Positions 23,907-35,735 of a stretch of 64,000 nt of DNA are shown piece by piece; positions within the stretch are counted from its first letter, which is position 1; every line of letters starts with the position of its first letter. The notes beneath the pieces are model-generated. The model was not told the origin of the DNA and made no database searches. It saw nothing but the letters and a program-made list of their open reading frames with translations. The translations under genes were made by a program, and so were the position numbers. Source of the DNA: Hsuehochloa calcarea (Eukaryota; Streptophyta; Magnoliopsida; Poales; Poaceae); the NCBI GenBank assembly GCA_036346395.1, contig CM070594.1, positions 59,195,519 to 59,259,518 of the forward strand. Direction: 5' to 3'.

Positions 23907-24322
23907 GGCAGCAGCGGTGACACTCGACTACAAGCTCGTCGGCGCTGCGCCCCACAGCGAGCTACGCGAAGGTGCGCAGAAGGATTAGGAGAGGACACCG
24001 AACCTTGAGCAATAACTTACAGCGGCGAAGCACAACAGAGTAGCTGGAGGCGAAGAAAAAGGAAGTAGCAAGGTACAAGTGAAAGCGACGACGGTGCTCT
24101 AATGATCCTCTGGCGAAGAAGAAGTACACCTGAGGTAGAACACAACGTGGCGAAGCTCCCAGTGTAGACAACGACACTAGAGATCGACGAACAGCAGTGC
24201 AACTGGCGGTGCTAGCGCTGGCGGCGGCGGAGCTTCGACTTCGATTTCGGTGGATAGAGACGGGCATTGTGGTCGTGGTTACGGGGAATGAAGTGAGGGG
24301 AGAAATGTAAAGGCTGTGCCCC

Positions 24323-24332
24323 CCTTTTATAG
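24323..24332 (-). promoter_or_regulatory. TATA box of the inverted LTR fragment
   Basis: The minus strand reads CCCTATAAAAGGGG about 770 bp into the LTR, with a transition to GC-rich sequence downstream. Confidence 0.55.
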
Positions 24333-25102
24333 GGCAAGGGCGCAGCTGGAACGTCGGAGACGTGCGCGAGCGTTAATGGCCGATGCGGTAGCGATGGGTA
24401 AAGTGAGTAAAGAAGAAGAAACAATTTATTGAGTGCGGCAGTGAGTGGAAGGTGATCGTGAAGAATAATTACGCATGATCTCGATTGGAAACGGAAGCAT
24501 CAATGCGCTTTACAACCGGGATTGACGGCGCACTGATTCGGACAGAAGAAGACGAAGGGGTGGTCGGGGATGACAGGTGGGGTTGGACGGAAGAGAGAGG
24601 GAGAGAGGAAAGGCTAGTCGAGCAAGTCGGCACGGAAGGAAAGAGGTCATGGGCCTGGGAAGGATTCGACCCAACCACTGTTTCGGATTTCTGAAAGATT
24701 TAGCGATTAAAACAATTCAGATAATTTAATTAAGCTTCAAAAAATAGTAAATAAAATGCACAAATCATGGAAAAATTCTCAGAATTTCCCCGAGTCATTT
24801 TGGACTTAAATAAAATATTTTTAACTCATAATTGGTAATTAATTATTGTAAATAATTTATTTTGGCTCTAAAATAATTAGGGAAAAACTTTTAAAATTTC
24901 AAAAAAATCCAAAAAATAATTAAAATTTTCTTTTTAACTTCAAATACAATAAAAACCTAGAAAGCTCAATTAATTTTCTTTTTGACTTTTAAAAACTTAG
25001 AAATTCAAGAAAAGTAATAAAACTCTTTTAAATTACAAAAAATCCAATAAAGTAATAACTTTATTAATTTTATTTTTGGTAACAGAACTTTGGGATGTTA
25101 CA

Positions 25103-25540
25103 GTTTTCGGCTAATGGAACTATGTTGTGGGGTGATACCTAAACTCAAGGAATAAGTAGTCTTTTGATGGTTAAAATGTGGTAATTGGTGATTATGTTGA
25201 ATCATTACTTACACTCTTGAAAACCCATTTACAACTTCTCTTTCTTTAACTAAAAATGATTGCAAATAAAAGTATATGAGTACTATTCGGCGATAGGTTC
25301 AATGTAACACTCCTTGTTAGACATCCTTTGAAACCCCTTGCACTATAAATGTTTACCATTGTGTCTTATTGAGTACGAAGGTACTCATTCTTGCATATTT
25401 TGGTCAGATAATGTGTATTATGAAGAGGATGCACCAGTTGGAGATGAATACTATGACGGTGAAGATCACACTTTCTAGGTCATGTCTACACTCAAGGTAG
25501 CCTGTAGTTATTGCTGTCTTTTGAGTCTCTTTGTCTATAA
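25103..25540 (+). mobile_element. Fragment of the 3' part of a long Gypsy-type LTR
   Basis: It carries the block GAGTACGAAGGTACTCATTCTTGC, then TTTTGGTCAG, then a 71-nt acidic exon-like frame (25408-25478) as in the related LTRs at 7.0, 37.3 and 56.6 kb. It lies in the opposite orientation to the LTR fragment directly on its left. Its own ends are not visible. Confidence 0.5.
25408..25478 (+). other. Exon-like acidic segment in LTR
   Basis: After a TTTTGGTCAG acceptor, phase-1 reading gives DNVYYEEDAPVGDEYYDGED, HTF and a stop. It is comparable to the segments at 7084-7011, 37260-37321 and 56655-56582. Confidence 0.5.
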
Positions 25541-25544
25541 TCAG

Positions 25545-26040
25545 TGTTCCTCTAGGCGCTAGGCGAAAGGCGGGCGGAGGGTAGCCTCCTAGGGCCTAGG
25601 CGCCGGAACAGATCCAACAGTCGGGAGAAGAAAATGAGAAGAGCCAGTAGTCTGGAGAAGAAAATGAGAATAGAAAGGAATAAAGAAAAGAAAAAGAAAA
25701 AAAATTCACTTACCTGCCCGGCTAGCCTAGCCCAACCCATTAGCCCATCACTTCGTTGCCTTGCCGAGTTGCTTCTCCTCGTCGCTCTACCATCCACTAT
25801 CGTCGTCTCTTTCTCTACTGCCACCTGTCTCCCTCTCCCCTTCTCATCCTGTTACCGTCTCATCTCCTTCTCTCCCCTTCTCATCCTGCTGCCGCCTCAT
25901 CTCCATCTCTCCCCTCTCCCATCCCGTCGCCGCCGCCTCATCTCCTTCTCTCCCCTCTCCCATCCCGCTGCCCAGCCTACCGACTAAGGTCAAATCGTGG
26001 TGGCGGGCTGGCGTCGACCGCCTAGGCGGCCGCATAGGGG
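25545..26040. repeat. Pyrimidine-rich repeat flanked by CCTAGG/GGCGCC words
   Basis: Left and right margins carry GGCGCTAGGCG/GGCCTAGGCGCC (25556-25605) and CCGCCTAGGCGG (26019-26030). Between them, about three copies of a roughly 45-bp unit, CCGCCTCATCTCCTTCTCTCCCC and variants, span 25850-25972. The whole looks like a small transposon or a captured 5' UTR, but I cannot name the family. Its long frames on both strands are low-complexity artefacts. Confidence 0.5.
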
Positions 26041-26599
26041 AATACCGTCTGTAACATACACAACTCAAGAGGGATTTAGTTAAGCATAGTTGGCAAAACT
26101 TTGGGAATAAGTAAAACATTATGCCTAGTTTCAGTAACTTTATTATGTAATATTTTTCTTATGTTCGTAGACAATTTTGATATGTACTCGTTCCTACAAA
26201 TTCAATTATGTATGATTGTATTGACCATATTTTATATAATTTACTCATAATCTATCTTTTGGAACATGTATTTGTACTAAAGTAAAATATATAAACTGCA
26301 GGGTCGAACATGTTTCTTGAAAAAAAAAAAGTGGTTGCACATACAATTCTCTCTTTGTCCAATGTGTGTGAACTAACCCCTTTCTTATATAATAATATTA
26401 TTCTTGTGTAGAACGTTCATAGTATTGTTTATGCAAGTGTGTTTAAGTTGTGACAAAAAAAAGTAACACAATAGACCACAAGAGATAAATTTTGCGTTGA
26501 TCAATAAATTTATAAGTTTCATGCAATTGTGGCGATTTAAATAAACAACGTATAGATAATCCAGCATAAAAAATGTCTTTAATATCGTCTACGGAGGGA
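26041..26599. other. AT-rich intergenic sequence
   Basis: No gene or named repeat is recognised. Confidence 0.5.
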
Positions 26600-26892
26600 T
26601 GTCTATATCACAGCACATGTTGTAAGAAGAGAAACGTGGCTGTAGGAAAGCAAGGGGCAGAAATACGCGGAGCTTGCTGAAGCAACCGGTGCGGCCGTGC
26701 CCACGTGGTAAGCTGGGTAAATCTCGGCTAAACCGGACATGTCCCTGCGCAGTGTGCACCCGTGCGGCCGCACCGCTGGAATGCTGATGGACGCGCGCGC
26801 GCACACAGCGGCAGCCAAAAACCCCAGCTGACCTCATTCCCGGTGGTCCACTTTCCCCTTTCTCCCAAACTCAAACCCCGGCTCCGCTCCCC
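26600..26892 (+). promoter_or_regulatory. Promoter and 5' UTR of LPXA
   Basis: GC-rich sequence containing GCGCGCGCGC (26792-26801). The coding start is preceded by a pyrimidine-rich CCCCTTTCTCCC tract. No obvious TATA box is visible. Confidence 0.4.
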
Positions 26893-29800
26893 ATGGCCGC
26901 CGCCGCCGCCGCCTCTCGCGCCGCCCGCCACCTCCTCTCCCCCCGCTTCCTCATCGCCTCGCGCCATCTCCACGCAAGTACGCGTGCTCCCTCCCCTCAC
27001 CAGTCTCTTCTGATGTTAACTAGTCTCCACAGCTTCACCCCCCCTCACGTCAGATGGATTCTCACGCCCACCGACCTGCAGGTGCTTCCGAGGGATCGGC
27101 GAGGGAGGCGTCTACGAACTTCATCCATCCCGCCGCCGTTGTCCACCCGGACGCCGCCATCGGGCAGGTGAAGCCTCCCGCTTGCGCGGCGCTCCCACTC
27201 GCACACACTAATTGATCCCTCCCATCTATCGCAGCTTTGTCATCGGGGATGGCTGAGCTGAGTTGCTGGATAGTAGCAGTAGTGCATGTAGTACGTGTAC
27301 TCCTACTTATTTCAAAATTGTAGTACTACCAACAATCCATGGAATCTCTATAGCGGGCTGTTGGATTTGTGGCTCATGCCAGATGCGCTTACCTCTGCCT
27401 GTCTGATGCAAATGCGATAATATAATATGATTACTTCCTGCTTCTATGAAAAATTGTTCCTTTCTGGTATCTATAGTTTTTTTTGCATGTATTTTCTAGC
27501 TGGCCGTTTTATAGTAGAAAAATCAAAATTTGTATGTGCCTTGAACCACTTTGTAGGGTGTCTCAATAGGCCCATTTTGCACTGTGGGGGCTTCAGCCAG
27601 GATTGGTGATGCATGTGAATTACACGCTGGGAGCCATGTCATGGGAGATACCGAGCTAGGGGAGGGATGTGTTGTTCTCACGTAAGATGACATCTCTCCC
27701 TATTTTTCCTTCCTGCTTCTCCCCTTCGATAAATCTGTAAATGCTTGCATTTTGATATTGAAAATTCAGACTGATTCTGAAACTGAAGCAGGCATGAAAA
27801 AAAAACTTGTAATTTCGTCCAAAGATAGAAGTACAAGCAAAAGTAAGTTTAGGCTGTTGTCAGTGTTGGCAAATATTGCTTTGGTAGGGACTAGGGATGG
27901 AAATAGTGCACTTCCCTTTAGGTTCTCTATCAGGGCTTTATTACCTTAGAAGAAGAACTTCCTCACCATAGCCAGCAGCAATCTTAAGCCTGAAATTTGC
28001 AAAGTTCAAGGATAGTCCTTATTGCAAATTCTTAAGAGATCTGGCAATTTTACATGTGAACAACATAAATTTACCCCGATTCATACTGTGGAATTTAGTT
28101 TTCTGGCAGTGGTGCTATCCTTGGTGCAGATCTCCCTGGACGAACAATTATTGGGGAAAACAATGTCATTGGGAACTATGCTGTGGTTGGTGTTAAGTGC
28201 CAAGATCTCAAATATAAGGTTTGCTACTTCTTTTGACACCGACAACTTGATTTTTGGTGTACTGATGCCACATAGTGCAGTGTTTCCTTAGTGCTTACCA
28301 TTCATGCAAATATTTTCTATGAACTATGAACCTTTTTCAAGACCAAACGCTCTTGTATTTATGAATTTCTCAATGAAACGTTTTCAGTGACACATGCACA
28401 CTTACAAGATGACGGCCATTTCATTTGGCTACTTGAAATGTTATGCTTTCTGCAGAACATTAATGGCCTTTCCTCCTGTTTAGCCAGGAGATGAATGTTT
28501 TCTACACATTGGTAACAACAACGAGATCAGAGAGTTCTGCTCTATCCACCGCTCTTCTAAATCTTGTGGCTGCACGGTATTCAGGTTCCTTGTGATTATA
28601 AGATATTTACTGAGCTCACTTCCCCCTTCTTATTAGCAAGCTTTTTTTATATAGGTTATTGGTGACAATAATCTTATAATGGGGTCTTGCCATATAGCAC
28701 ATGATTGCAAGATTGGTAACAATAACATCTTTGCTAATAATACTCTATTTGCTGGCCATGTTGTTGTTGAAGTGAGTAGTCATTTTACTATGATAGCCTT
28801 CTTCACATTTTGTTGGTTTAGATCCCATTTCTATATTGATAAGACTTTATTGTTTCAGGACTACACTCATACTGCAGGGGCTGTTGTTGTCCATCAGTTT
28901 TGCCATATTGGGTCATTCTCGTTTTTAGGTGGAGGCTCTGTGGTATGTTGGGACTATAAGTATAAACACTCATCTGTATTCGGTATTCCTTACAATTGGA
29001 ACAATTCTTATGGCAAAAAAATGATATTGCATGTCATGTAGTATTATGAACCCTCCCTAGAAACTATGACGAAATTGTGCTCCGAGAACGCAAATAGGAA
29101 ATATGAAACCTGGAATGTAAGCTAAAGTCAGAGAATCAGCATACACTTTATGTGATGTTGCTTTTCTAGAAATAGGTTCATGATCATACGGAATTATGTA
29201 GAATTTGCTCTGCATGGAGGCACTCATGCCAAATGTCATTTAGCGGGACAGTTATTTTGCATGCATTTTCTTTCCTACAGTGTGCTTGTTGAAGTCTGAT
29301 GGCGTTGTAGTTCCCACCGTCTTCAGGCTGTGCTGGCACTTCAATTCTTCGCAGTGTTTAAACTTTGAATATTAAGTTTGCAGAGTACGACATTCATTCA
29401 TTTCTATTTGAATCAGGTTGTCCAAGATGTGCCAAGGTACATGATGGTTGCAGGTGATAGAGCAGAGCTTCGTGGTCTGAATCTTGAAGGTCTTAGGCGC
29501 AATGGCTTCTCAGACCAAGAGGTTTCCATATATTATTGAAACTTGGGGCCCTTATTGATAACATGTTTGCAGTACTTATCTTCCTTTGGTACTTGAATTG
29601 AAGTTTTGCGGAGAGTACTTAAAATCGTGTTTTCATGTTCCATTTACTGATTTTGGTAAATGTTTAAACATATTATCGCATTCACTGCAAGTTTGCAATG
29701 AGGAAACAATAAACTAACTTAAATGCCCTATTGGAAGGAGATCTGAGAATAGTAAGAAATTTGTCACAAGGAAAATTTCTAATGCACCCTTTCAATCACT

Positions 29801-30385
29801 TTACTTTTTTCAACAATGCATCATCTGATAATTTGGTCCATTAAAACTAGTCACAGATTATGCCAACAACTGTCATGACTCCTGAAGAACCATGATGTGA
29901 AAAATTTATCATTACTGTTCTTTTTATAAACTACCACCAGAACGTTGAGCTGATAGATACTTTCTGCACCATTTGCTGAAGGATTCCCCACATTTTCAGG
30001 GATTTGGTTTTAAAATTCCTAATAACACTAGTAGCTAGAGTTCGTAAGTCGCAACCATGTGCATTTTATTCCTCTCATAAGATTCCTATGGACTCTTCAT
30101 AAATCTAGGTACGGAGGTTGAGGAAAGCTTATCAGAAAGTATTTATGCCAACTATTAGTAGTCAGAGTAGCTTTGAAGACAGACTCGCTGCACTGGTAAA
30201 CACACTTGCTCGCCTTTTAGTGTTACTTGCATCTTCCATGTATTTATATATATTCGTATTAACAGGAATTGGAAATTAAGCTATCGGAAACTCCTTCTGT
30301 ATCATATATGGTGGAATCTATTCGCATGTCATTTGACCAAGGACGTCGTGGAATTTGCAAGTTCAGAAGTTGGAACAGCTCATAA
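26893..30385 (+). CDS. LPXA: UDP-N-acetylglucosamine O-acyltransferase (LpxA), organellar
   Basis: Ten exons with GT-AG borders and matching phases: 26893-26977, 27082-27167, 27557-27681, 28110-28218, 28484-28576, 28655-28771, 28859-28942, 29417-29521, 30109-30195, 30266-30385. They give 336 residues. The first 28 are Ala/Arg-rich without acids, a likely mitochondrial targeting peptide. From about residue 45 hexapeptide repeats form the left-handed beta-helix (FIHPAAVVHPDAAIG, VSIGPFCTVGASARIG, TVIGDNNLIMGS). His179, His182, His201 and His217 keep the exact spacing of E. coli H122, H125 (catalytic base), H144 and H160. The C-terminal helical part includes NLEGLRRNGFSDQE and RRLRKAYQKVFM. Bacterial LpxA (262 residues) starts lipid A synthesis by moving an acyl chain from ACP to UDP-GlcNAc. 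Plant homologues are proposed to act likewise in mitochondria. Confidence 0.95.
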
Positions 30386-31321
30386 ATGTGTTAAAGTTCT
30401 CAAGTTTCATTGGTGTTGGGTGAGTTGGCCAGTTGGGTGATGATATTGTTGGGCAGATGTGGCATAAGAACCAGTTTTTGTTTATAGGTTATGTAAGAAA
30501 TATCCCAACTCCCAAATCCCGATTAAAGAAAATCGTTCCAGGAGGGTGGAACACAATCAACATGTTGAGTGCACTTATGAATGCTGCTGGCCAAAAAGTT
30601 GTTTTCTGGCATCACAAAATTTCTGGAATCAATATTTACTGTGTATTAAATTGATTCAGTATCATGTTATTTTAGTGTCGATGTTTATTGTATAATTGTA
30701 TATGTGAAGAAGCTTCACTGCAATGGCTGAATTGGGGCGTTTCTGTTTGCAGGCTGCCCACCCCACCCTATTCTATGGGATGTCCAGATCCAGTTTCTCA
30801 TCGATCTTCTATACCTGAACACATGAATACATCATACAGATAGTGAATGGCCGAATGCCAGTCAATCCAGGCCAAACCTACGATGTTGAAAAAATGATTG
30901 TCGCATGAGTGTTGTAGTTCTGTGTAGTAGTTGTGTTCTTGGATGTATAAACTCCATAGTTGTACACTAATTTATGACGGAGCCTGGATTCTGTCCAGAC
31001 TATACTTGGCGCCTTGGCGGCCTTTCTGAGCTGTAAGACCTGAATGATATTACGGCTGAGATGCGCCAAATTTTTGCAGTGATGTTATTTGTATCTGCTG
31101 TTGGTTGACTTTCTTCATACGAGTAGTATCTGGCAGTTTGGAAGCAAATTCTGGTGTTTCAGAAGGATTCAGATATGTCCAGGGAGGAAGCAGTTCGCAG
31201 TCTTCCAGGGCCTCTTTGCAGAGGGCAGGTATCCAGATCCCCAAGCAATCTACGCACAAGGTTATAGAATGTAGAGAGACGCCTGCACGCTCATGTGTCG
31301 AGCCGAGGGAAATTAAAGGGA
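30386..31321 (+). other. LPXA 3' UTR and downstream spacer
   Basis: Non-coding sequence follows the TAA. Short frames inside are not supported by any motif. The transcript end cannot be located by eye. Confidence 0.5.
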
Positions 31322-31997
31322 CAATTGAGAATATGCCACTCAATAGAACGGTCTTCTAACCTTTGCTATTATGTAGATTGTAATCCGTTATTTGCCACTT
31401 TATATAATTTTTAATCATTATTTTACAATTTTGGAGTTTTTAATCCAATTTTTCCCTTTTTCAGGCCAATTACCCCTACGTGAAAAGACCGAAATACTCC
31501 TGACTTTCCCTGTCTGAGCACAACCAGGTAGACACGACCAGGTAGTCGAAACTCCAAGCCACTCCATTTGTCTTGCCACTTCTGCCTGCACTCCCTCCCA
31601 AAACCCTAGGTCCACTCCCTCTCGTGCGCGGTGGCGGCCAAGGCGATTGGAAGACTCTGGTGGTGTTGTGCGGCGGAGCAGCTTCCCTAGGTTAGTTTAT
31701 GGATTCGAAGGTGGAGCAGCTTCCCTAGGCGAGTTGACCTACTCTTGCGTGCCAGCGGCCAACTACGACATGGATCCGAAGGACCTCCCCGTCGTGTTAG
31801 TTGCAGTTGCTTCTATGCTTCAATTTTGTTTGCTTTTGTTTGTGATTCGGAGAAGGGAAAGTAGGAACGTAGTAGTTGGATTGTGATTCAATTTTTCCCC
31901 CTTTCGAGTAGGATTGATCCGGAAAGGGCATTTAGTATATCTGTGATAGTTGGCCTGTATCAAGCTAGGCATCTGGACGATAGCATGACAATATGTG
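31322..31997 (+). pseudogene. 5' end of a MULE-derived gene, split by a retrotransposon
   Basis: A GC-rich leader (31500-31770) precedes an ATG at about 31770 opening MDPKDLPVVLV, a start I associate with MULE-encoded proteins. The frame soon stops, perhaps at an intron. At 31997 the sequence is broken by a Copia LTR with TSD ATGTG, and resumes at 54126. The leader holds two copies of ACCAGGTAG(A/T)C, related to the minisatellite at 56 kb but inverted. The outer left boundary is a guess. Confidence 0.55.
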
Positions 31998-32530
31998 TGT
32001 TAGTGATGTGCCCAAGAGGCAATCATAAACAATTCGGTTTTATAGGCTAAGAGTGATATTGATCCATATGGGACTAGGGTTCTATTGGGCCTACAACGTG
32101 GAAGCCCATTAGCACGCTCTATAAATATATGGAGGCAGGGCTGCAGGTACATGAGGATGAACCCTGGCCGCCACCTCCCCTTGGCCGTATCCCGAAACCC
32201 TAGCCGGGCGCGCGGTGCTAACACACGCGACGGTGTTCCATCCCGAACGTGTGGACTCGTGGAGGCGCGCCGCTTTATTCTTCTTTGTCCGATTGGCGAA
32301 AAGTGTAAGGCTATTGCATAGGACTCGAGGAGGAGACATTCGATTCGTGAAACGATCGATCGTTTCTTCTTCATCAACGCAGATTCACGTTGGGTGGTGC
32401 TCCAACTCTTCTTCATTGCTTGGCGCATCTAGTGGTAACTATCCATGACTCCCTTACACGTATGTTTTCTGGTTGAACACCGTAGAAGATCAATTGTTGT
32501 AGCTAGCGTAGCCTACCTATTCACCTCTCA
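31998..32530 (+). repeat. 5' LTR of the BARE-type element
   Basis: A 533-bp LTR, TGTTAG...CTCTCA, with TATAAATATA at 32120-32129. It is clearly homologous to the 3' LTR over its full length but carries scattered substitutions and indels, mostly in the GC-rich 32160-32290 part. Confidence 0.95.
32120..32129 (+). promoter_or_regulatory. LTR TATA box
   Basis: TATAAATATA in CTCTATAAATATATGGAGG, identical in the 3' LTR (53718-53727). Confidence 0.75.
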
Positions 32531-32531
32531 G

Positions 32532-32543
32532 TGGTATCAGAGC
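32532..32543 (+). other. Primer binding site of the BARE-type element
   Basis: TGGTATCAGAGC, complementary to initiator tRNA-Met, one base after the LTR end. Confidence 0.92.
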
Positions 32544-33896
32544 AAAACTGCGTAGTATGTGGTCTGGATCATGCGCTTGTAGATGATATATTGTTTGTAG
32601 TAGATGCGATCTATTCTTGTCTTATGCTAGTTTCATGTGATGGATCTTTTGGTGCGGGTTGATTAGATCAATCGGTCATAAGGGGTTGAAATATGTATGA
32701 GTTGATAGCATCATATGGCCAAAAGATTAGTTCGTGCTCCTTCTTTTGATGTACAGGCGACTTGCCCCTACCTGGTTGGTATCACCATCGGGCTAAGCTG
32801 CGCGACGATCAATAGATCGAGCCAACAGATCGAGGTCTTGTGTTGCGGTCTCCTCAAGAATACCGATTGCGATGATCAATGTGATTGATTTAATGAAAAT
32901 TGAGACATTTTGAATGGCTCGGATTTGGGTTGATTTGATCCGCCCGATGAGATTTTCATAGCGATTTCATAGATGCGATCTATGTAATTCCTTGCGTACA
33001 CGCATAGATTGTTATACAAACACATTCTTGTCAGGGCGGTAGAATGCGTTCTACGCTTAACTTGTTTTTGCAGGGAATGATGTGAATGGTATGGCATAGA
33101 TGTATATGTGATGCATGTGTGTTTTGGTGGCCTGTGTGTCATATTAATCACAACTGGGTTGAGGCTGTTCTTTAATTGTACAACGACCTGCGTGTCGACT
33201 TGTGATGCTTGAGCTCATCATGTAATTCATTTGCTAGCTATTAGTTGTAATAGTTTAGTTCTTTACCATGGAGGCTTCAAGCATGATGACAAAGAGGACA
33301 GGAAGTGTGGCGAAGGACATCACCGTGGAACCATGTGATGGCGACCACTACGATTCAAAAGGCCATACAATTCACAGTTTAATGTGATTATATGCATGTG
33401 ATGTTTATTTCCTGTCATACTATTCTTTCATGCCATACCAGAGGATGTATTTTCATAATGAATAGCTTCTCTCAAAAAAATTAAGAATTTATTTGATGCC
33501 CTTCCAATTGTCGCGCTTATAAAATTACGATCATTGTTTGGTATGTCTGCCAAAGCAGAGTACCACCAACTTTCTTGATCTAATAGGGTGGATGTCGGAC
33601 ATTCACATGCATAGTATTGGTTTACTTGACAAGGCTATCAAATTGGACTTGGGCCTTGGGGCATGGTGTTGGGAGCCAGGGCATTGGGCGCCACCCAACA
33701 AACAAGAGTCACACAAGATGTGATTAGCAAGCGTTGCTTACCTACGTCACTAGGTTTCTAGCGGTGATGCCAAAGCTCACTAGAACTTAGATGAACATGG
33801 ATCTTGACCACTATATGTCGTTAGAGGGAATACGATTACAAAACATATAATGGGAGTGTCTTTTGTTAAATTATTTAATGAGAGATCAATCATGAA
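32544..33896 (+). other. Untranslated leader of the BARE-type element
   Basis: About 1.35 kb without a sustained frame. It resumes for 41 bp after the nested solo LTR (37672-37712) and reaches the gag ATG. Long leaders are normal for BARE-type elements. Confidence 0.7.
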
Positions 33897-34890
33897 CATA
33901 GTGTAACATCCCAAAAATGGATTTGTGTTTCAAGTGTAAGAAAATCAGGAGAAATTAAAACTTTTCTTGCATCTTGAAACCCCTGGTCATTTTTGTAATT
34001 CTTTTAAAAGGATTAGGGAAGATCAAATTCAAATCCTCATTCGACTCTAATCAAAAACCTCCTTGTCTTAGATTTTGTGCCAAACCCTTGGAGATATTTC
34101 TCCAGAGTTCTAGGGAGGCTTAGCAACACCTCTGAATTATCTCATGATTTTTAGAAATGATTTGATAATTGTTGGAGGCAAGTCAAATTTGGTCAAACCC
34201 TATTTCCCCTCTTCTGGAATTTCTGGGGGGAAAATTCGGTGTATGAAAACCTCTGAAAATTTTGTGAGAGGTTCCTCCGGTCGTCAACAAACTCGATTAA
34301 AATTTCATAATTTTTGGAGCTTGCTTGCTACCTTAAATAATTCTCCAAAATCAAGTATTCAAATTCAAACCCTAAGCGGTTTTCACTGTTCCTTGGGTTT
34401 AAGTCGGACTCGGGCTCGAGCCACGGGCGTGTCCGCCCACTAACGGTACCAACTCGATCGTTCGGGCGCTAGGGTCGTGAGCCGTTGGATCGGTATCGCA
34501 CGACCTTCGACGGTAGAACGAATGGAGTCGTTGTGAACCGCCCGATCGGACTCGGTAGTTGGATCGGCATCGAAGCGGTCTCGACCGGTCGAGCGATGGG
34601 ATCGTTCAACACCGCTCGATCTAGCCCAAATTGTTCGATTCCAATCCGACGACCAACGAGTCGTCCCCTTCTCCGTCGCGCGTGGGCTCGCCATGGCGTC
34701 TTGCAGAGGAGAAAAGCGATGGCGTGCGATCCACTCTATGTCCACCTTTAAACGGCTAGCTCGGCGCATTAAATGCATGTCGCGCTCATCCTCGAGGGCC
34801 ATGACTCAAGCCGCTCCCATCGCTCTCAAGTGCTCTCATGGCGGTGTTGACCCGATTGGAAAAATCCGCCGTTGCTCTTCGCCATTGCTC

Positions 34891-34898
34891 TATTTAAA
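34891..34898 (+). promoter_or_regulatory. TATA-like box of the solo LTR
   Basis: TATTTAAA in GCTCTATTTAAACCCC, about 1 kb into the LTR and followed by GC-rich sequence. Confidence 0.5.
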
Positions 34899-35499
34899 CC
34901 CCATTGCTTCGCCTTAGCTTCCTTTAGCATACGCAACTCCAGCCTAGCACTCACCTCTTGCTTGAGCTGCAGTCCCTCGCCTCTCTTCGACCGACATTGT
35001 TGAGTGTGGAGCTCCGGTGGAGGCGGTGCAGCTGGGGTTTTCTTCTTCAAGTCTTCGCCCCCTCTGCTCCCCCTTTACTATTTGGAGCTTAACTCTCACG
35101 CGGTTTGGTTCTCTCTGTGCCTGAGTTGTCGTGGCCTAGCGAGAACCTTACCACCGCTGTTCGGATACTGTCGCCGAGCTACTCAGTGGGTCTCTGGTCG
35201 TTCTTGACCAGTACTTTCGCATTGCCCTATAGGAAAGTAAGTGTGTTTTCGTTGTCCTTTGGCATTGCCGTTCGGCGAGTTTAAGTCATACCTCTCGGCC
35301 GCACTGCGTGGTCGCATCACTGGGTCGGAGAAGCCGCGAAGCGCATAGAGTGCGGGAGGCGCTGCCTCGTGGTCGGACTTTCGACCAGTCGGTATGGCTT
35401 GGTCATTTCGACCAGATGCAGTGTTATGTTGGGTAAATATGACGTCCCGTAGTTCCCAGTAGGGCCCCTTATGCTTAGAAGGGAGAGGCCTACCGAGTG

Positions 35500-35735
35500 A
35501 TTGTAAGTTTCTACAATCACCCCCATAGTCGTAAGTCTCACTACGACTATGGCGTGGTCACACGCTCGTTCACGACTTGTATCCGGTCGTAAGACTTGCT
35601 ACGACTACGCAGGTGGTCGTAAGTGCTTCTACGACTAGTACCTAGTCGTGAAGTCCGCATCTCACGACTAGTAACCAGTCGTACGTCCTTCTACGACCAC
35701 TACCTGGTCGTAAGACCTTCTTTTGGTCGTATCTT
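35500..35735. repeat. CGACTA...TGGTCG minisatellite inside the solo LTR
   Basis: About eight units of about 28 bp. The core is ACGACTANTACCTAGTCG or ACGACCACTACCTGGTCG, with TAAG(A/T)C and TTCT between units. Each unit is a short inverted repeat. Confidence 0.8.

Larger units (their letters stand above)
23803..25102 (-). mobile_element. 5' part of a long Gypsy-type LTR, inverted
   Basis: On the minus strand this begins TGTAACATCCCAAAG, like the solo LTR at 33902 (TGTAACATCCCAAAA). It runs through AT-rich sequence, a TATA box (24332-24323, CTATAAAAGG) and GC-rich sequence into a short array of CGACTACCTAGTCG units (23806-23906). The order LTR start, TATA, minisatellite is the same in the 33.9-kb copy. 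The 3' part is missing. Confidence 0.65.

Noticed and set aside
28679..29041. A 120-codon open frame in the LPXA region
   Set aside because: It is exon 6 of LPXA read through its intron into the next exon in another frame.
31647..31886. 79-codon frame with a hydrophobic stretch as a small membrane protein gene
   Set aside because: It reads through the MULE start MDPKDLPVVLV into what is probably an intron. No independent support.
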